DNA from: Sedimentibacter sp. zth1
GTDB taxonomy: Bacteria; Bacillota; Clostridia; Tissierellales; Sedimentibacteraceae
Assembly (NCBI RefSeq): GCF_017352195.1
Contig: NZ_CP071445.1
Coordinates: forward strand, 2,852,001 to 2,916,000
Reading direction: 5' to 3'
Length of the DNA stretch: 64,000 nucleotides
Within the stretch, counting starts at the first letter, position 1. Every line of letters begins with the position of its first letter. The notes under the pieces were generated by a model, which was not told the DNA's origin, did not search any database, and saw nothing but the letters and a program-made list of their open reading frames with translations. Below, piece after piece: positions 10,070 to 19,344 of this stretch. A program made the position numbers and the translations under genes.

Positions 10070-11318
10070 GTTATCATTTGTTTTTCCAGGACAAGGCTCA
10101 CAATATGTAGGTATGGGAAAAGGAATTTTTGAGGAATATAAAATAGTTCAAGAAACCTTTGAGGAAGCTTCAGATGTTTCTTCTATTGATGTGAAGAAGT
10201 ATTGCTTTGAAGGCTCACTTGCACAATTATCACGTACAAAAAATGCACATATTTGCATACTAACCTGTGGAATAGCAGCTTTTAGAGTATTTACGCAGGA
10301 AATTGGATATGCACCACAATTTATGGCTGGGCATAGTCTTGGTGAGTACTTAGCATTAACAGCTGCTGGAGTATGGAGTTTTGAAGATGCAATTAAAATT
10401 GTTGGGTTAAGAGCTGATTTGACGAAATTAGCTGTCAAGGAAACTAATGGTGGTATGACTATTATTGAAAATATTTTAACTGAAAAAGTTGAGGATATTG
10501 TTAAAACAATGAGAGATAAGGGCAAAAAAATATATATTTCAAGTTATTCAACTATGGACCAGACAGCTATTTCAGGAAATGTTGATGATATAATGTTATG
10601 TGAAGATGAGCTTTTTAAGGCTGGCGGACAATTAACTCCACTTGTAGGTAGTGCACCTTATCATTCACCACTTATGCAACCGTATGCAGAAGAGCTAAAA
10701 AAAGAGATTGAAAAAATTGAATTACATGATTTTAGATATCCAGTAATATCAAATGTTACAGGAAAGCCTTACAAGGATATTAGTGATGTTTCAGAGGGAC
10801 TTGCTAAGCATTTGACGCATCCTGTTTTATGGAGGCAGACAGTTGATTATTTAGATAATAAGGGAGTTGATTTAGTAGTAGAAATGGGCCCTAAAAATCT
10901 TGTAACAAATATTATAAGAAATCATAGTGAAGATATAAAGGCTGTTTGTCTTGGTAATAAATATGAAAGAAATGAATTGTTTGAGCTATATAAAAATAAT
11001 GAAATGTATAGTAAGCATATTCCAACTATTATAACAAAATGTATGGTTGCAGCAGTATCGACTCCTAATCAGAATTGGGATAACGATGAGTACGAGAAAG
11101 GTGTAGTTGTTCCATATAAAAAAATACAAGAAATTCAGCAGCAATATGAGGATAGTAAAATAGAACTAACATATGAAGTGAAACAAGAAATACTTAATTT
11201 ATTAAAGAGAATATTTGAAACTAAGTTTCTTCCCCAAAAGGAGCAGGATGAATGGATTAGTCAGATTTTAGAAGAAACGGGTAATAACTATTCTTTTAAA
11301 GATTTTGTGGCTCAATAA
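10062..11318 (+). CDS. Discrete (trans-acting) malonyl-CoA:ACP acyltransferase
   Basis: 418 residues. The N-terminal GQGSQYVGMG is typical of acyltransferases, and the nucleophile elbow GHSLGEY carries Ser92. The substrate-selecting segment reads SAPYHSPLM, in the place where malonyl-specific enzymes have an F-H-S type motif. About 115 residues follow the catalytic domain, including NQNWDNDEYEKGV. From memory this resembles the extension of FenF/ItuD-type discrete ATs in lipopeptide clusters. The ATG overlaps the FkbH-like gene by 8 bases. It supplies the AT activity the synthase lacks, the hallmark of trans-AT assembly lines. Whether it also loads the unusual extender unit cannot be read from sequence. 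Confidence 0.9.
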   Translation: MYKLSFVFPGQGSQYVGMGKGIFEEYKIVQETFEEASDVSSIDVKKYCFEGSLAQLSRTKNAHICILTCGIAAFRVFTQEIGYAPQFMAGHSLGEYLALTAAGVWSFEDAIKIVGLRADLTKLAVKETNGGMTIIENILTEKVEDIVKTMRDKGKKIYISSYSTMDQTAISGNVDDIMLCEDELFKAGGQLTPLVGSAPYHSPLMQPYAEELKKEIEKIELHDFRYPVISNVTGKPYKDISDVSEGLAKHLTHPVLWRQTVDYLDNKGVDLVVEMGPKNLVTNIIRNHSEDIKAVCLGNKYERNELFELYKNNEMYSKHIPTIITKCMVAAVSTPNQNWDNDEYEKGVVVPYKKIQEIQQQYEDSKIELTYEVKQEILNLLKRIFETKFLPQKEQDEWISQILEETGNNYSFKDFVAQ

Positions 11319-11559
11319 ATTTAAGTAAAAGAAGAGTGTATTTATCAACTGAAAAATGGTTCGAAAAAATTTAATTAATTGCCTGGACACTCCCAAGAAT
11401 TTTGTGTAAATATAAATTCTTCACAAACAAGCAAATAAAATATTTTGATAGTTTTGCATGACAAAACACAGTATAGTATTTGTCCTTGTTAACAATTAAA
11501 ACCGGAGATGAAATTGGTATGCGTTCCGAAGGAATGCCGGTTTCACCTTCGGGGATCAT

Positions 11560-11930
11560 AACAAAAGGGCAAATCCTTATGCAGTTTGCTCTGAAAACAT
11601 GATGTTTAACTGGTTTAATACAACATCCCAATTGTTTTCCCAACTTTTTACGTAAGATGGATAAGCCTTGCCCCATGTTTCTTTGAAATTAACAAGATTA
11701 TTAAGTGTTTCATCTTCGGTAACAGCTTGATAAACAAGCTTTAGATCAGCCATTAGTGCCTTGATATCCTTGTAACTTACATAGCGTGTCGAGTAACAGA
11801 TTTGATGAATTATGCAACGTTGAATTGTGCTTTTGGATAAGCTGTGTTTATAGCTTTCTTAAAGCCTTTTAAACCATCAATACAGAACAGGTAAACCTTC
11901 TTCAAGCCCCTTCATTTCCAGAAGTTTAGC
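11560..11930 (-). pseudogene. IS256 (mutator)-family transposase relic
   Basis: No intact gene. Translating the minus strand across frames gives the family motif FCIDGLKGF (about 11865-11890), then after a frameshift RCIIHQI and YVSYKDIKALMADLK, then KAYPSYVKSWENNWDVV. These match the central part of IS256-type transposases in order. The N-terminus is missing and the sequence decays after SWENNW, with in-frame stops. It separates the biosynthetic cluster from the next accessory genes and abuts the truncated start of the RAYT gene, so its insertion probably removed that gene's 5' end. Confidence 0.8.
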
Positions 11931-12023
11931 TTCAAAACCCGAAACCAATATATTTTATCGGCATTTCATCCATATAAAAAATGTCGCAAATTCGGTAAGC
12001 GTCAAAGCAAGCACACCTTTTAA

Positions 12024-12536
12024 GCAATAAATAAAGAGAAAATATTTATGAGTTCTATACACAAAAACAAAGTATTAGAAATAGTGAAAGAAATAAGAGA
12101 AGAGTTAGAATTTTATGTTATTGCCTATTGTATTATGGATAACCATATGCATTTGTTAATCAAAATTGATGAAGAAAAATTGGGAACATTAATGAAAAAA
12201 ATTAATGTAAAGTATGCTATGTATTATAATAAAGTTGAAAAAAGATATGGACATGTATTTCAAGATGGATTTAAAAGTGAAGCAGTGGAGGACGTTAATT
12301 ATTTAATAGGTGTTTTGAGATATATACATAATAACCCTGTTAAAGCAGGCATAGTAAAAAATATAGAAGAATATAAGTGGAACAGTGTAAGTGAGTATAT
12401 AAAAAAGGAAGAGTTAGCTGAAATATTATTAAAATTAGATATAATTTCTTACAGAGATATAGCAAATATATGTAATTTATCTTATTATAAAGTTGCTGAC
12501 ATAGGGAAAGGAATAAAAAGTGATTGTATCAATTAG
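12024..12536 (+). pseudogene. REP-associated tyrosine transposase (RAYT/Y1_Tnp), 5'-truncated
   Basis: The first ATG is at 12048 (162 residues), but family-like sequence (INKEKIF) runs in frame back to 12024, where a stop and foreign DNA begin. About 30 N-terminal residues usual for the family are missing. The HUH metal-binding motif is clear in YCIMDNHMHLLI. The typical GHVFQDGFKSE and YIHNNPVKAGIV segments follow, with an HTH-like tail (SYRDIANICNL). RAYTs are single-strand DNA transposases associated with REP palindromes. The REP-like AAGAACCGTCCC lies immediately after the stop, at 12538-12549. It is probably inactive. Confidence 0.8.
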
Positions 12537-12537
12537 A

Positions 12538-12549
12538 AAGAACCGTCCC
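12538..12549. repeat. REP-like repeat, copy 1
   Basis: AAGAACCGTCCC sits 2 bases after the RAYT stop codon. Its exact reverse complement occurs at 13220-13231, and shorter copies at 13769-13777 and 52283-52290. Two of these follow other RAYT 3' ends. Confidence 0.75.
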
Positions 12550-12622
12550 TTAAGAATCTAGTAAATAATATATTTATGATATAAATATATTTATAAAAAT
12601 ATTAAAAATAAGGTAGGTAATT

Positions 12623-13219
12623 ATGTTGAAAGAATTTAATCCTTTTTATAATGATTTGCAAGATTTAGAAAATTGGTTAAATTCCTATGCTCAAAAAGGA
12701 TATAGGATTGTGAATGTTAATAAGTCGAACTATGAATTGTGTGAATGTCCATCAGCTGAATATAGCTACTATGTAGGACTGGTAAAGAGTAGTGAATTTG
12801 ATAACCTAAAAGAAAAATATGAATCTGAGTTAATAAAAGCCTTTAAAACAAATTTATTTATTAAAAGTACAACTTCTAAGAAAAAAATTTCATTAGATAT
12901 TAGAGGTCAGCTATGGACATCGCCTGAAGTACTAAATAATTGGGAAATTGTAATTTTAGAGACTAAAAACAATACGCAAATTAACAATGAAAATTTAATA
13001 AAAGATTTAAAAGAATATAAAAGTTTAGTAAGTAAAGCTATAATCAAATTTAAAATATTATTATCGATTATTTTATTTTCAAGTATTGTGTTATTTACGA
13101 TTTGTTCGTTTATTTTACAACAAAAGATAATATTTATACTAATTGATATTATTATGATAATATTAACAATATATGTATTTGTTTATTGTAATAGGATTAA
13201 AGCAAACGTAGAACTTTAG
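12623..13219 (+). CDS. DUF2812-like membrane protein
   Basis: 198 residues with a good ribosome site (AAGGTAGGT) before the ATG. The soluble N-terminal half has a DUF2812-like pattern (DLENWLNSYAQKGYRIVNV, with spaced aromatic and acidic residues). Two strongly hydrophobic segments lie at about 143-165 and 168-190. DUF2812 proteins usually pair with PadR regulators, as at 35504-36629 in this window, but none is adjacent here. The gene stands alone between inverted REP-like repeats, and its stop codon touches the right one. Function unknown. Confidence 0.65.
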   Translation: MLKEFNPFYNDLQDLENWLNSYAQKGYRIVNVNKSNYELCECPSAEYSYYVGLVKSSEFDNLKEKYESELIKAFKTNLFIKSTTSKKKISLDIRGQLWTSPEVLNNWEIVILETKNNTQINNENLIKDLKEYKSLVSKAIIKFKILLSIILFSSIVLFTICSFILQQKIIFILIDIIMIILTIYVFVYCNRIKANVEL

Positions 13220-13231
13220 GGGACGGTTCTT
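13219..13231. repeat. REP-like repeat, copy 2 (inverted)
   Basis: GGGGACGGTTCTT is the reverse complement of the 12538 repeat plus one base. It lies at the left of the second RAYT relic, with AACCGTCCC at 13769-13777 on that relic's other side, the normal inverted layout around a RAYT. Confidence 0.75.
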
Positions 13232-13252
13232 TTTGCTTGACAGATAAACAAA

Positions 13253-13747
13253 AGGAATAAATAAAGAGAAAATATTTCAGAAAGAAATATATAAAAACAA
13301 AGTAATAGAATAATCAAAAATATAAAAGGAGAAATGGGCATGTGCTTTAAGACAGATGTAGAAGCGAAGCAGTAGAAGATGATACTTATATGCTAGGTGT
13401 GCTGATATATATACATAATAATCCCATGAAAGCAAAAAGTGAAATATTGGATTTATTTAAAAATAAAAAAGATTTTAAAAAATTTCATAATAGTAGTGAC
13501 GATAATATATATATTGATACAAAAGAAGAAAAGCAAGATAATATTGAAAATATAGTAAATAATACAATTGAAAATTTTGCAAATGAAAATCAAATTACAG
13601 ATCAAGTTCAATTTTCACAGATAAAAAAAAGAAGAATTAGTAGCAAGACTTTTAGAATTAAATGCTATAACATACAGCGATATAGCAGACTTATGTAATT
13701 TAAGTATATATAGAGTATTTGAAATAAAGAAACAAAAAGATGAATAA
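13253..13747 (+). pseudogene. RAYT transposase relic
   Basis: Pieces of the same family as 12024-12536, in order but in several frames: GINKEKIF at 13253, SEAVEDDTYMLGVL and YIHNNPMKA around 13370-13435, and the C-terminal HTH-like ITYSDIADLCNLSIYRV ending at stop 13745-13747. The central HUH region is deleted and an A-rich run near 13622-13630 marks a frameshift. The open frame 13390-13698 is only part of this relic and then runs out of frame. REP-like sequence follows at 13769-13777. Confidence 0.75.
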
Positions 13748-13944
13748 AGTCGAATTTCAGACAAAAATAACCGTCCCAAAAATAGTAATTCTACAAATAC
13801 ATCATCTGTCTGACTGTCATCCAATGGTCAGGAGATATTTAATTTCATGGCTTTGTTAATGACACGATTGATAGTTTCTTGAAAATGCTGATCCATGGAG
13901 TTGAAATTTTTTTACAAAAATGTTGAGAAATATTTGGAAATATG
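13748..13944. other. Gene-free stretch with REP-like repeat
   Basis: It holds AACCGTCCC at 13769-13777. On the minus strand, around 13850-13900, a short transposase-like start (MDQHFQETINRVINKA) is visible without a continuing frame. Nothing else can be supported. Confidence 0.5.
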
Positions 13945-13991
13945 TTGACAAATGTAAAAATATGTAGTATAAAGAATATAGACCGGCGGTC
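13945..13991 (+). promoter_or_regulatory. Promoter and palindromic operator of the TetR/MFS/ABC operon
   Basis: TTGACA (13945-13950), a 17-base spacer and TATAAA (13968-13973) form a strong sigma-A promoter. At the expected start of transcription lies GACCGGCGGTC (13981-13991), two perfect 5-bp arms around one base and GC-rich in AT-rich surroundings. It is the natural site for autorepression by the TetR protein encoded 60 bases downstream. Confidence 0.8.
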
Positions 13992-14051
13992 GAGAGAAGA
14001 AAAAAATGATTAAAGTATTTTTGATCTTCTATAGAGAAAGAGGTAAGACGT

Positions 14052-14678
14052 ATGAAGGTTAGTAAGGAATTTAATGAAAGAAGAAGCGAGATAATTGATG
14101 TTGCACGAAGATTATTTTTAACTAAAGGTTATGACAAATGTACGGTAAATGACATTCTTGATGCCGTAGGAATAGCAAAGGGAACATTTTATTATTATTT
14201 TAAGTCCAAGGAAGAAGTGCTTGATGCAATCATTGGCAGGGTTACTGAAACAGTTGTTGAAAGGGCTGTGGAGGCTGCATCTAATCCAGAACTTTCACCT
14301 GTAATCAAGATGCTTAATATAATGCTTTCCATGAGAGTTGAAAGCCAAGTAGATGATGATCTTATGGAAGAACTTCACAAACCACAAAATGCACTAATGC
14401 ATCAAAAATCCTTAAGCTTAATGGTAACAAGAGTTGCTCCAATACTTACCAAAGTTGTGGATGATGGAATCAGTCAGGGAATATTTAAATCGGATTTTCC
14501 TATGCAGTACATGCAGATTTTCTTAACATCATCAATCACACTTTTAGATGATGGAATATTTCAGGTTAAGCCGGAAGAACAGCAGATGACTTTAAGAGCA
14601 CTGATAGCATTACTTGAAAAAATGCTTGGAGTTGCAGATGATTCTTTCTGGAATGTGGCAAAGCAGTATTGGGGATAA
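14052..14678 (+). CDS. TetR/AcrR-family transcriptional repressor
   Basis: 208 residues. The N-terminal helix-turn-helix is clear: a stretch from VNDILDAVGIAKGTF into YYYFKSKEEVL at about residues 33-60. The helical C-terminal ligand domain has no recognisable ligand signature. AGAAAGAGGT precedes the ATG. It is the first gene of an operon with an MFS transporter, an FtsX-type permease and an ABC ATPase, so it probably derepresses export on sensing a toxic compound. The operator at 13981-13991 suggests that it represses itself. Confidence 0.9.
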   Translation: MKVSKEFNERRSEIIDVARRLFLTKGYDKCTVNDILDAVGIAKGTFYYYFKSKEEVLDAIIGRVTETVVERAVEAASNPELSPVIKMLNIMLSMRVESQVDDDLMEELHKPQNALMHQKSLSLMVTRVAPILTKVVDDGISQGIFKSDFPMQYMQIFLTSSITLLDDGIFQVKPEEQQMTLRALIALLEKMLGVADDSFWNVAKQYWG

Positions 14679-14759
14679 TATTTTAGGTTAAGAACACATT
14701 TGATTAAAAAGTAGTCAGAGGCAGTTAAGAAACAATAATAATGATAGGAGAGTATGACT

Positions 14760-16052
14760 ATGAAAAAATTTATGACAATATGGGCAGGAGAATTAATATC
14801 AAATATTGGAAGTGGAATGACAGCTTTTGCCTTATTGGTATACGTTTATCAGCTCACAGGTAGTGTTACCTGGGTATCAATTGTTACACTACTTGCATAT
14901 CTTCCAACAATTCTTCTAAATCCAATTGGTGGAATCCTCGCAGACAGATTTGATAGACGGTTTATGATGATTTGTGGTGACCTTTTATCCGCACTTGGCT
15001 TATTATACATACTTATAAGCATTCAGACGGGTCACATAGGCATTGTTCCAATAGTTATTGGTGTAACAATTAATTCAGTATTTGTTTCGATGCTTGATCC
15101 TTCTTATAGGGCAACAGTAACAGACTTACTTACTGAAGAAGAGTATGCTAAGGCAAGCGGACTTGTGCAGATGGCATGTAATGCTAAATATCTTATATCA
15201 CCAGCCATTGCAGGAGTTATTCTTGGATTTTCAGATATAAGAGTGATTCTTATAATAGACATTTCAACGTTTTTTGTAACAGTTTTCGCAGTTGCTTCAG
15301 TTAGAAGAAATATTCAAAAGGTTAAACCAAGACAGGGCAAATTCAATTTCTTCAAGGAATTCAAGGAAGGCATGCAGTATATTGTTAAGGATAAGGGAGT
15401 TACGGATCTTGTAATTTTAATGGCTTTCATGTGCTTTTTTATTGGATGTGTTCAGACATTAATGATTCCCATGGTATTACCAATTGGTAGCGTAAAAACA
15501 GTAGGCTTTGTGGAATCCATAAGTGCAATTGGAATGGTTATTGGTAGTGTAGTAATCAGTATTAATGGTATTAAGAAACAATATTCTAAAATCCTTGTGG
15601 TGGGTTTAATTGTTTGTGGATGCTTTATGGCATTAATTGGAACAAGCACTAACATGTCATTCATAGTAATAACATGCATATTATTCTTTACATCGCTTCC
15701 CTTTGTTAACACATGTGCTGACGTGCTTGTAAGAGTAAGTATCCCTAATGAAGTACAGGGAAGAGTTTGGGGACTTATTAGTCTTCTCACTCAGATTGGA
15801 TGTGTTATAGCATATGCAACATGTGGAATATTTGCAGATAATGTATTTGAACCAATGATGCAGGGAAAGGGTGTTCTCGCTGACAGCATTGGAAAAGTAA
15901 TTGGAACAGGTGAAGGTAGGGGAATCGGGCTGATGCTTATCATTGCAGGAGTATTGATGGTAGTAGTTGCATTGGTTCTTGGCAATAAAAAGAGTATAAG
16001 AGAAATCGAGGTGATTAATTGTGAACATGAATATAAAAATGTTAAAGAATGA
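14760..16052 (+). CDS. MFS drug/solute exporter
   Basis: About 430 residues with roughly 12 hydrophobic segments. GGILADRFDRR, the conserved loop 2-3 motif of major facilitator transporters, is present. The family resembles the MFS_3 exporters (EntS/macrolide-efflux type). ATG 14760 is preferred over ATG 14754 because AGGAG (14746-14750) lies 9 bases from the former and only 3 from the latter. The 3' end overlaps the FtsX-type gene by 32 bases. Regulated with the TetR gene upstream. Substrate unknown. Confidence 0.87.
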   Translation: MKKFMTIWAGELISNIGSGMTAFALLVYVYQLTGSVTWVSIVTLLAYLPTILLNPIGGILADRFDRRFMMICGDLLSALGLLYILISIQTGHIGIVPIVIGVTINSVFVSMLDPSYRATVTDLLTEEEYAKASGLVQMACNAKYLISPAIAGVILGFSDIRVILIIDISTFFVTVFAVASVRRNIQKVKPRQGKFNFFKEFKEGMQYIVKDKGVTDLVILMAFMCFFIGCVQTLMIPMVLPIGSVKTVGFVESISAIGMVIGSVVISINGIKKQYSKILVVGLIVCGCFMALIGTSTNMSFIVITCILFFTSLPFVNTCADVLVRVSIPNEVQGRVWGLISLLTQIGCVIAYATCGIFADNVFEPMMQGKGVLADSIGKVIGTGEGRGIGLMLIIAGVLMVVVALVLGNKKSIREIEVINCEHEYKNVKE

Positions 16053-18375
16053 TTTTAAAAGAAATCGTGCTGGTAATGTATCATTGCTTTTGTTTATGAC
16101 ACTTGCAGCATGTCTTGTGGTGGTAGCAACTATAGTTGTAACACAACTTATAACTTCTATGATTGGAATGTATAATACAGCAAAGCCACCACATTTTCTT
16201 CAGATGCATAAGGGAGAGGTGAATTTGAAGGCAATTGATGAATTTAATTCATCCTATGATGGTGTTACAGCCTGGCAGACCCTTGCAATGGTAGATGTTT
16301 ACGGAGATGACATTAAGGTTTATGGGGATGATGAATTTAGTTTATCAGACTGCAGACTGGATATAAGTCTTGTTAAGCAGAATAAAGAGTATGATCTTTT
16401 GCTTGATGAAAACAGAAATGTAATAAATGTTAATAAAGGTGAAATTGGTATTCCTGTAATTCTTTTGGATTCCTATAACATAAACCTTGGAGATACAATT
16501 GTGTTAACAAGTAACAGTATAACCAAGGAATTTAAAGTAACAGCTTTTGTGCATGATGCACAGATGAATTCCACACTTTGTTCTTCAACAAGAATGCTTA
16601 TAAGCGATAGGGATTTTGAAGAACTTTTTGGAAATGTAGGAGAAAATGAATATCTTATCGAAGTATATTTTACGGATTCATCTATGGCTTCAGATTTCAA
16701 GTCAGCTTATGAAAAAGCAGGTCTTCCACAGGATGGACAGGCAGTTACTTATACAGTTATATTTCTTTTAAGTGCTTTTAGAGATATTGCTATGGCAATG
16801 GTTTTAATTTTTGTAAGTATGTTACTTGTTATTGTTGCCCTAATGTGCATTAAGTACACTGTGATGGCTGCCTTGGAAGAAGAAATTGGTGAAATCGGTA
16901 CCATGAAAGCCATAGGAATGTCTTATAAAGATATAAGAAATCTGTATCTTGTAAAGTATAAAATGATGGTGACAGCAGGAATAGTCATAGGTTATGTGCT
17001 TGCTCTTATCATGTCAAACGTGTTTACTGGACATGTAAGTAGCACATTTGGTAAACAGCCAGTTTCAATTCTTACTATTGGTCTTCCTGTTGCAGTATGT
17101 GCGCTTGTGTATTTTATAACTAACCATTACTGTAAAAAGATTCTTAAGAAACTTAAGAAAGTAACTGTTGTTGATGCATTGGTAAGGGAAAAAGGTTTTG
17201 GTAAAAAGCAACGTGTTAAGGACGGACTTCATAAGTCAAAGACGATGTCAGTTAATTTGCTTGTAAGCATAAGGGAGACACTTAATAATTTTGGTGGATT
17301 TGTTATAGTTTTTGTGGTAATGTTCATCGTCTCAGGGATAATAATTGTTCCTATAAACCTTTTAAATACTATGAAATCAAAGGATTTTATTTCCTATATG
17401 GGAAGTTCTATGGATGATATATTGATTGAGATTGATTCAGGGGAAAACCTCGAGAACAAGTACGAAGTCATTAAAGTGCTTCTAAATGAGGATGTTGATA
17501 TTGAAAAATATAAGGAGTTCAGAAGAGTACGTGTTGAGACAATTAATTCTGAAGATGAATGGATGAATCTTCACGTTGACTGTGGAAATTATGCAGGAAA
17601 AGAACTTAAATATCTTGATGGAAAGGCACCTTTGATGGAAAATGAAATCGCACTTTCAAAACTTAACGCGGATGAGATGGGCAAAAACACAGGTGATATG
17701 ATAATAATAAGATTTAACCACATGCAGAAGGAGTTCGTTATTTCTGGAATTTATCAGGATGTGACAAGTGGAGGATACACGGCAAAGGCTATATATAGCT
17801 TTGCAGGAGTAGATACACAAAAATATCAATTTACAATAAATATTACTGACGGAGTAGATGCGGCAGAAAAAGCTTCGCAGTGGAGTGACAAGATAGGAGG
17901 AGGTTATGACATAGAACCAATGGAGGAATTCATAAGCCAAACATTGGGCGGTGTTTCAAGACAGGTTGAAGTTGCTACAACTGCAGTAGTGGTGATAGGA
18001 ATGTTGCTTGCAGCATTGATAGTAGTTTTATTTATGAAACTACGACTTGCCAAGGATGTTGCACAAATTGCAGCAATGAAGGCCATAGGTTTTACAAATT
18101 CTGATGTGAGAAAACAGTATCTTTACAAGATTGGAATGGTTTCAATTGCAGGGATATTTGCAGGAACACTTATTTCAAACATACTTGGTGAAAGCATTGT
18201 AAGCGTGACTTTCGGTATGATGGGACTTGGTATATCAAAAATAACATTTATTATAAATCCATGGATAGCATTTGTAATATTACCGTTGGTGATTTTTGTA
18301 GTGGTAGCAGGAATGATATGGATTAGTACTAAACAGATACGGGAATATAATATTATTTCATTGATTAATGAATAG
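16021..18375 (+). CDS. FtsX-type ABC transporter permease
   Basis: 784 residues starting at GTG 16021 behind GAGGTGAT. There is one membrane segment near the N-terminus, a large extracytoplasmic domain, then FtsX domains around residues 245-370 and 660-780, each with GTMKAIGMSYKDI-like or AAMKAIGFTNSDV-like coupling-helix motifs. This is the duplicated MacB/LolCE-like layout of permeases that expel peptides or antibiotics or remodel lipids. Its ATPase follows after 11 bases. The substrate is unknown; the TetR/MFS context suggests a toxic small molecule or peptide. Confidence 0.87.
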   Translation: MNMNIKMLKNDFKRNRAGNVSLLLFMTLAACLVVVATIVVTQLITSMIGMYNTAKPPHFLQMHKGEVNLKAIDEFNSSYDGVTAWQTLAMVDVYGDDIKVYGDDEFSLSDCRLDISLVKQNKEYDLLLDENRNVINVNKGEIGIPVILLDSYNINLGDTIVLTSNSITKEFKVTAFVHDAQMNSTLCSSTRMLISDRDFEELFGNVGENEYLIEVYFTDSSMASDFKSAYEKAGLPQDGQAVTYTVIFLLSAFRDIAMAMVLIFVSMLLVIVALMCIKYTVMAALEEEIGEIGTMKAIGMSYKDIRNLYLVKYKMMVTAGIVIGYVLALIMSNVFTGHVSSTFGKQPVSILTIGLPVAVCALVYFITNHYCKKILKKLKKVTVVDALVREKGFGKKQRVKDGLHKSKTMSVNLLVSIRETLNNFGGFVIVFVVMFIVSGIIIVPINLLNTMKSKDFISYMGSSMDDILIEIDSGENLENKYEVIKVLLNEDVDIEKYKEFRRVRVETINSEDEWMNLHVDCGNYAGKELKYLDGKAPLMENEIALSKLNADEMGKNTGDMIIIRFNHMQKEFVISGIYQDVTSGGYTAKAIYSFAGVDTQKYQFTINITDGVDAAEKASQWSDKIGGGYDIEPMEEFISQTLGGVSRQVEVATTAVVVIGMLLAALIVVLFMKLRLAKDVAQIAAMKAIGFTNSDVRKQYLYKIGMVSIAGIFAGTLISNILGESIVSVTFGMMGLGISKITFIINPWIAFVILPLVIFVVVAGMIWISTKQIREYNIISLINE

Positions 18376-18386
18376 GAGATGTAATT

Positions 18387-19133
18387 ATGAAGACTATTTT
18401 ACAGGCAAAAGGATTATGGAAGGAATTTGATGGAACAAAGATTTTAAAGGGAATCGACGTTACAGTTAACGAAGGAGAATTCGTGGCAATCATGGGACAG
18501 TCAGGTTCAGGAAAATCAACGCTTTTATATAACATAAGCGGCATGGACCGAGCAACCAATGGTGAAATAAGTTTTGATGGAGAAGACATTTCAAACATTG
18601 ATGATGAGAAGATGAGTAACATACGACTTGAAAAGATGGGATTTATATTCCAACAGTCACATTTGCTTAAGACGCTATCAATACGTGACAATATTGTACT
18701 CCCAGGATTCAAGGCAAAGAGTGATAGCAGAGAAAATGTAAATGCATATGCAGAAGAACTAATGAAACGAACAGGAATTGATCATATTGCAGATCATGAT
18801 ATTAAGAAGGTTTCCGGGGGACAGCTTCAGCGTGCGGCAATATGCCGTGCATTAATAAACCATCCGGATATTATATTTGGTGATGAACTTACAGGAGCTC
18901 TTAATTCAGCTGCAACAAATGAAATTATGGATATCATTAATGAGGTTAATGCTGAAGGAACCACAGTAATGCTGGTTACACATGATGCAAAAGTTGCAAC
19001 CAGGGCAGATCGTGTGATTTTTTTATCTGATGGAAATATTACTGATGAAATTTTTCTGGGGAAATATCAAGAAAAAAGCTTTTCTGAAAGAGAAAGTAAA
19101 ATGACTCAATGGATTGGAAGTCAAGGATTTTAA
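18387..19133 (+). CDS. ABC transporter ATPase (MacB/LolD-type)
   Basis: 248 residues. Walker A is GQSGSGKST (about 35-43), the signature is SGGQLQRAAICRAL, and Walker B ends in FGDE where most relatives have ADEP, so the Pro after the catalytic Glu is Leu here. The H-loop is VTHD. The RBS AGGAGATG lies upstream. It is the partner of the preceding FtsX permease and the last gene of the TetR operon; a hairpin terminator follows. Confidence 0.9.
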   Translation: MKTILQAKGLWKEFDGTKILKGIDVTVNEGEFVAIMGQSGSGKSTLLYNISGMDRATNGEISFDGEDISNIDDEKMSNIRLEKMGFIFQQSHLLKTLSIRDNIVLPGFKAKSDSRENVNAYAEELMKRTGIDHIADHDIKKVSGGQLQRAAICRALINHPDIIFGDELTGALNSAATNEIMDIINEVNAEGTTVMLVTHDAKVATRADRVIFLSDGNITDEIFLGKYQEKSFSERESKMTQWIGSQGF

Positions 19134-19211
19134 GAGTACTTGTTTATAAAGAAGTATAGATTTTCAAAAATAATATTTATAAGTTTGTTGACTATACTTT
19201 CAAAATAAAAT

Positions 19212-19256
19212 ACAAGGATGTGTAACTTTTTAAGCTTCACATCCTTGTCACAAAAA
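19212..19256. terminator. Terminator between convergent genes
   Basis: ACAAGGATGTG pairs with CACATCCTTGT (11 bp) around a T-rich loop, between two convergent genes. The downstream tail is A-rich, so the hairpin may also serve the minus-strand side. Confidence 0.7.
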
Positions 19257-19344
19257 AGTAAATTCTACAATAGATTTAAATATACTTGTATACATTATAT
19301 TTGTTACTATAAAACATATTATAAAGAAAGTAGGATTTATGATA

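Noticed and set aside
11371-11676. Minus-strand open frame of 101 codons
   Set aside because: It is an out-of-frame stretch across the decayed IS256-type transposase; the real homology is in other frames.
15452-16028. Several antisense open frames in the MFS gene
   Set aside because: Low-complexity translations opposite hydrophobic membrane code; no start signals.
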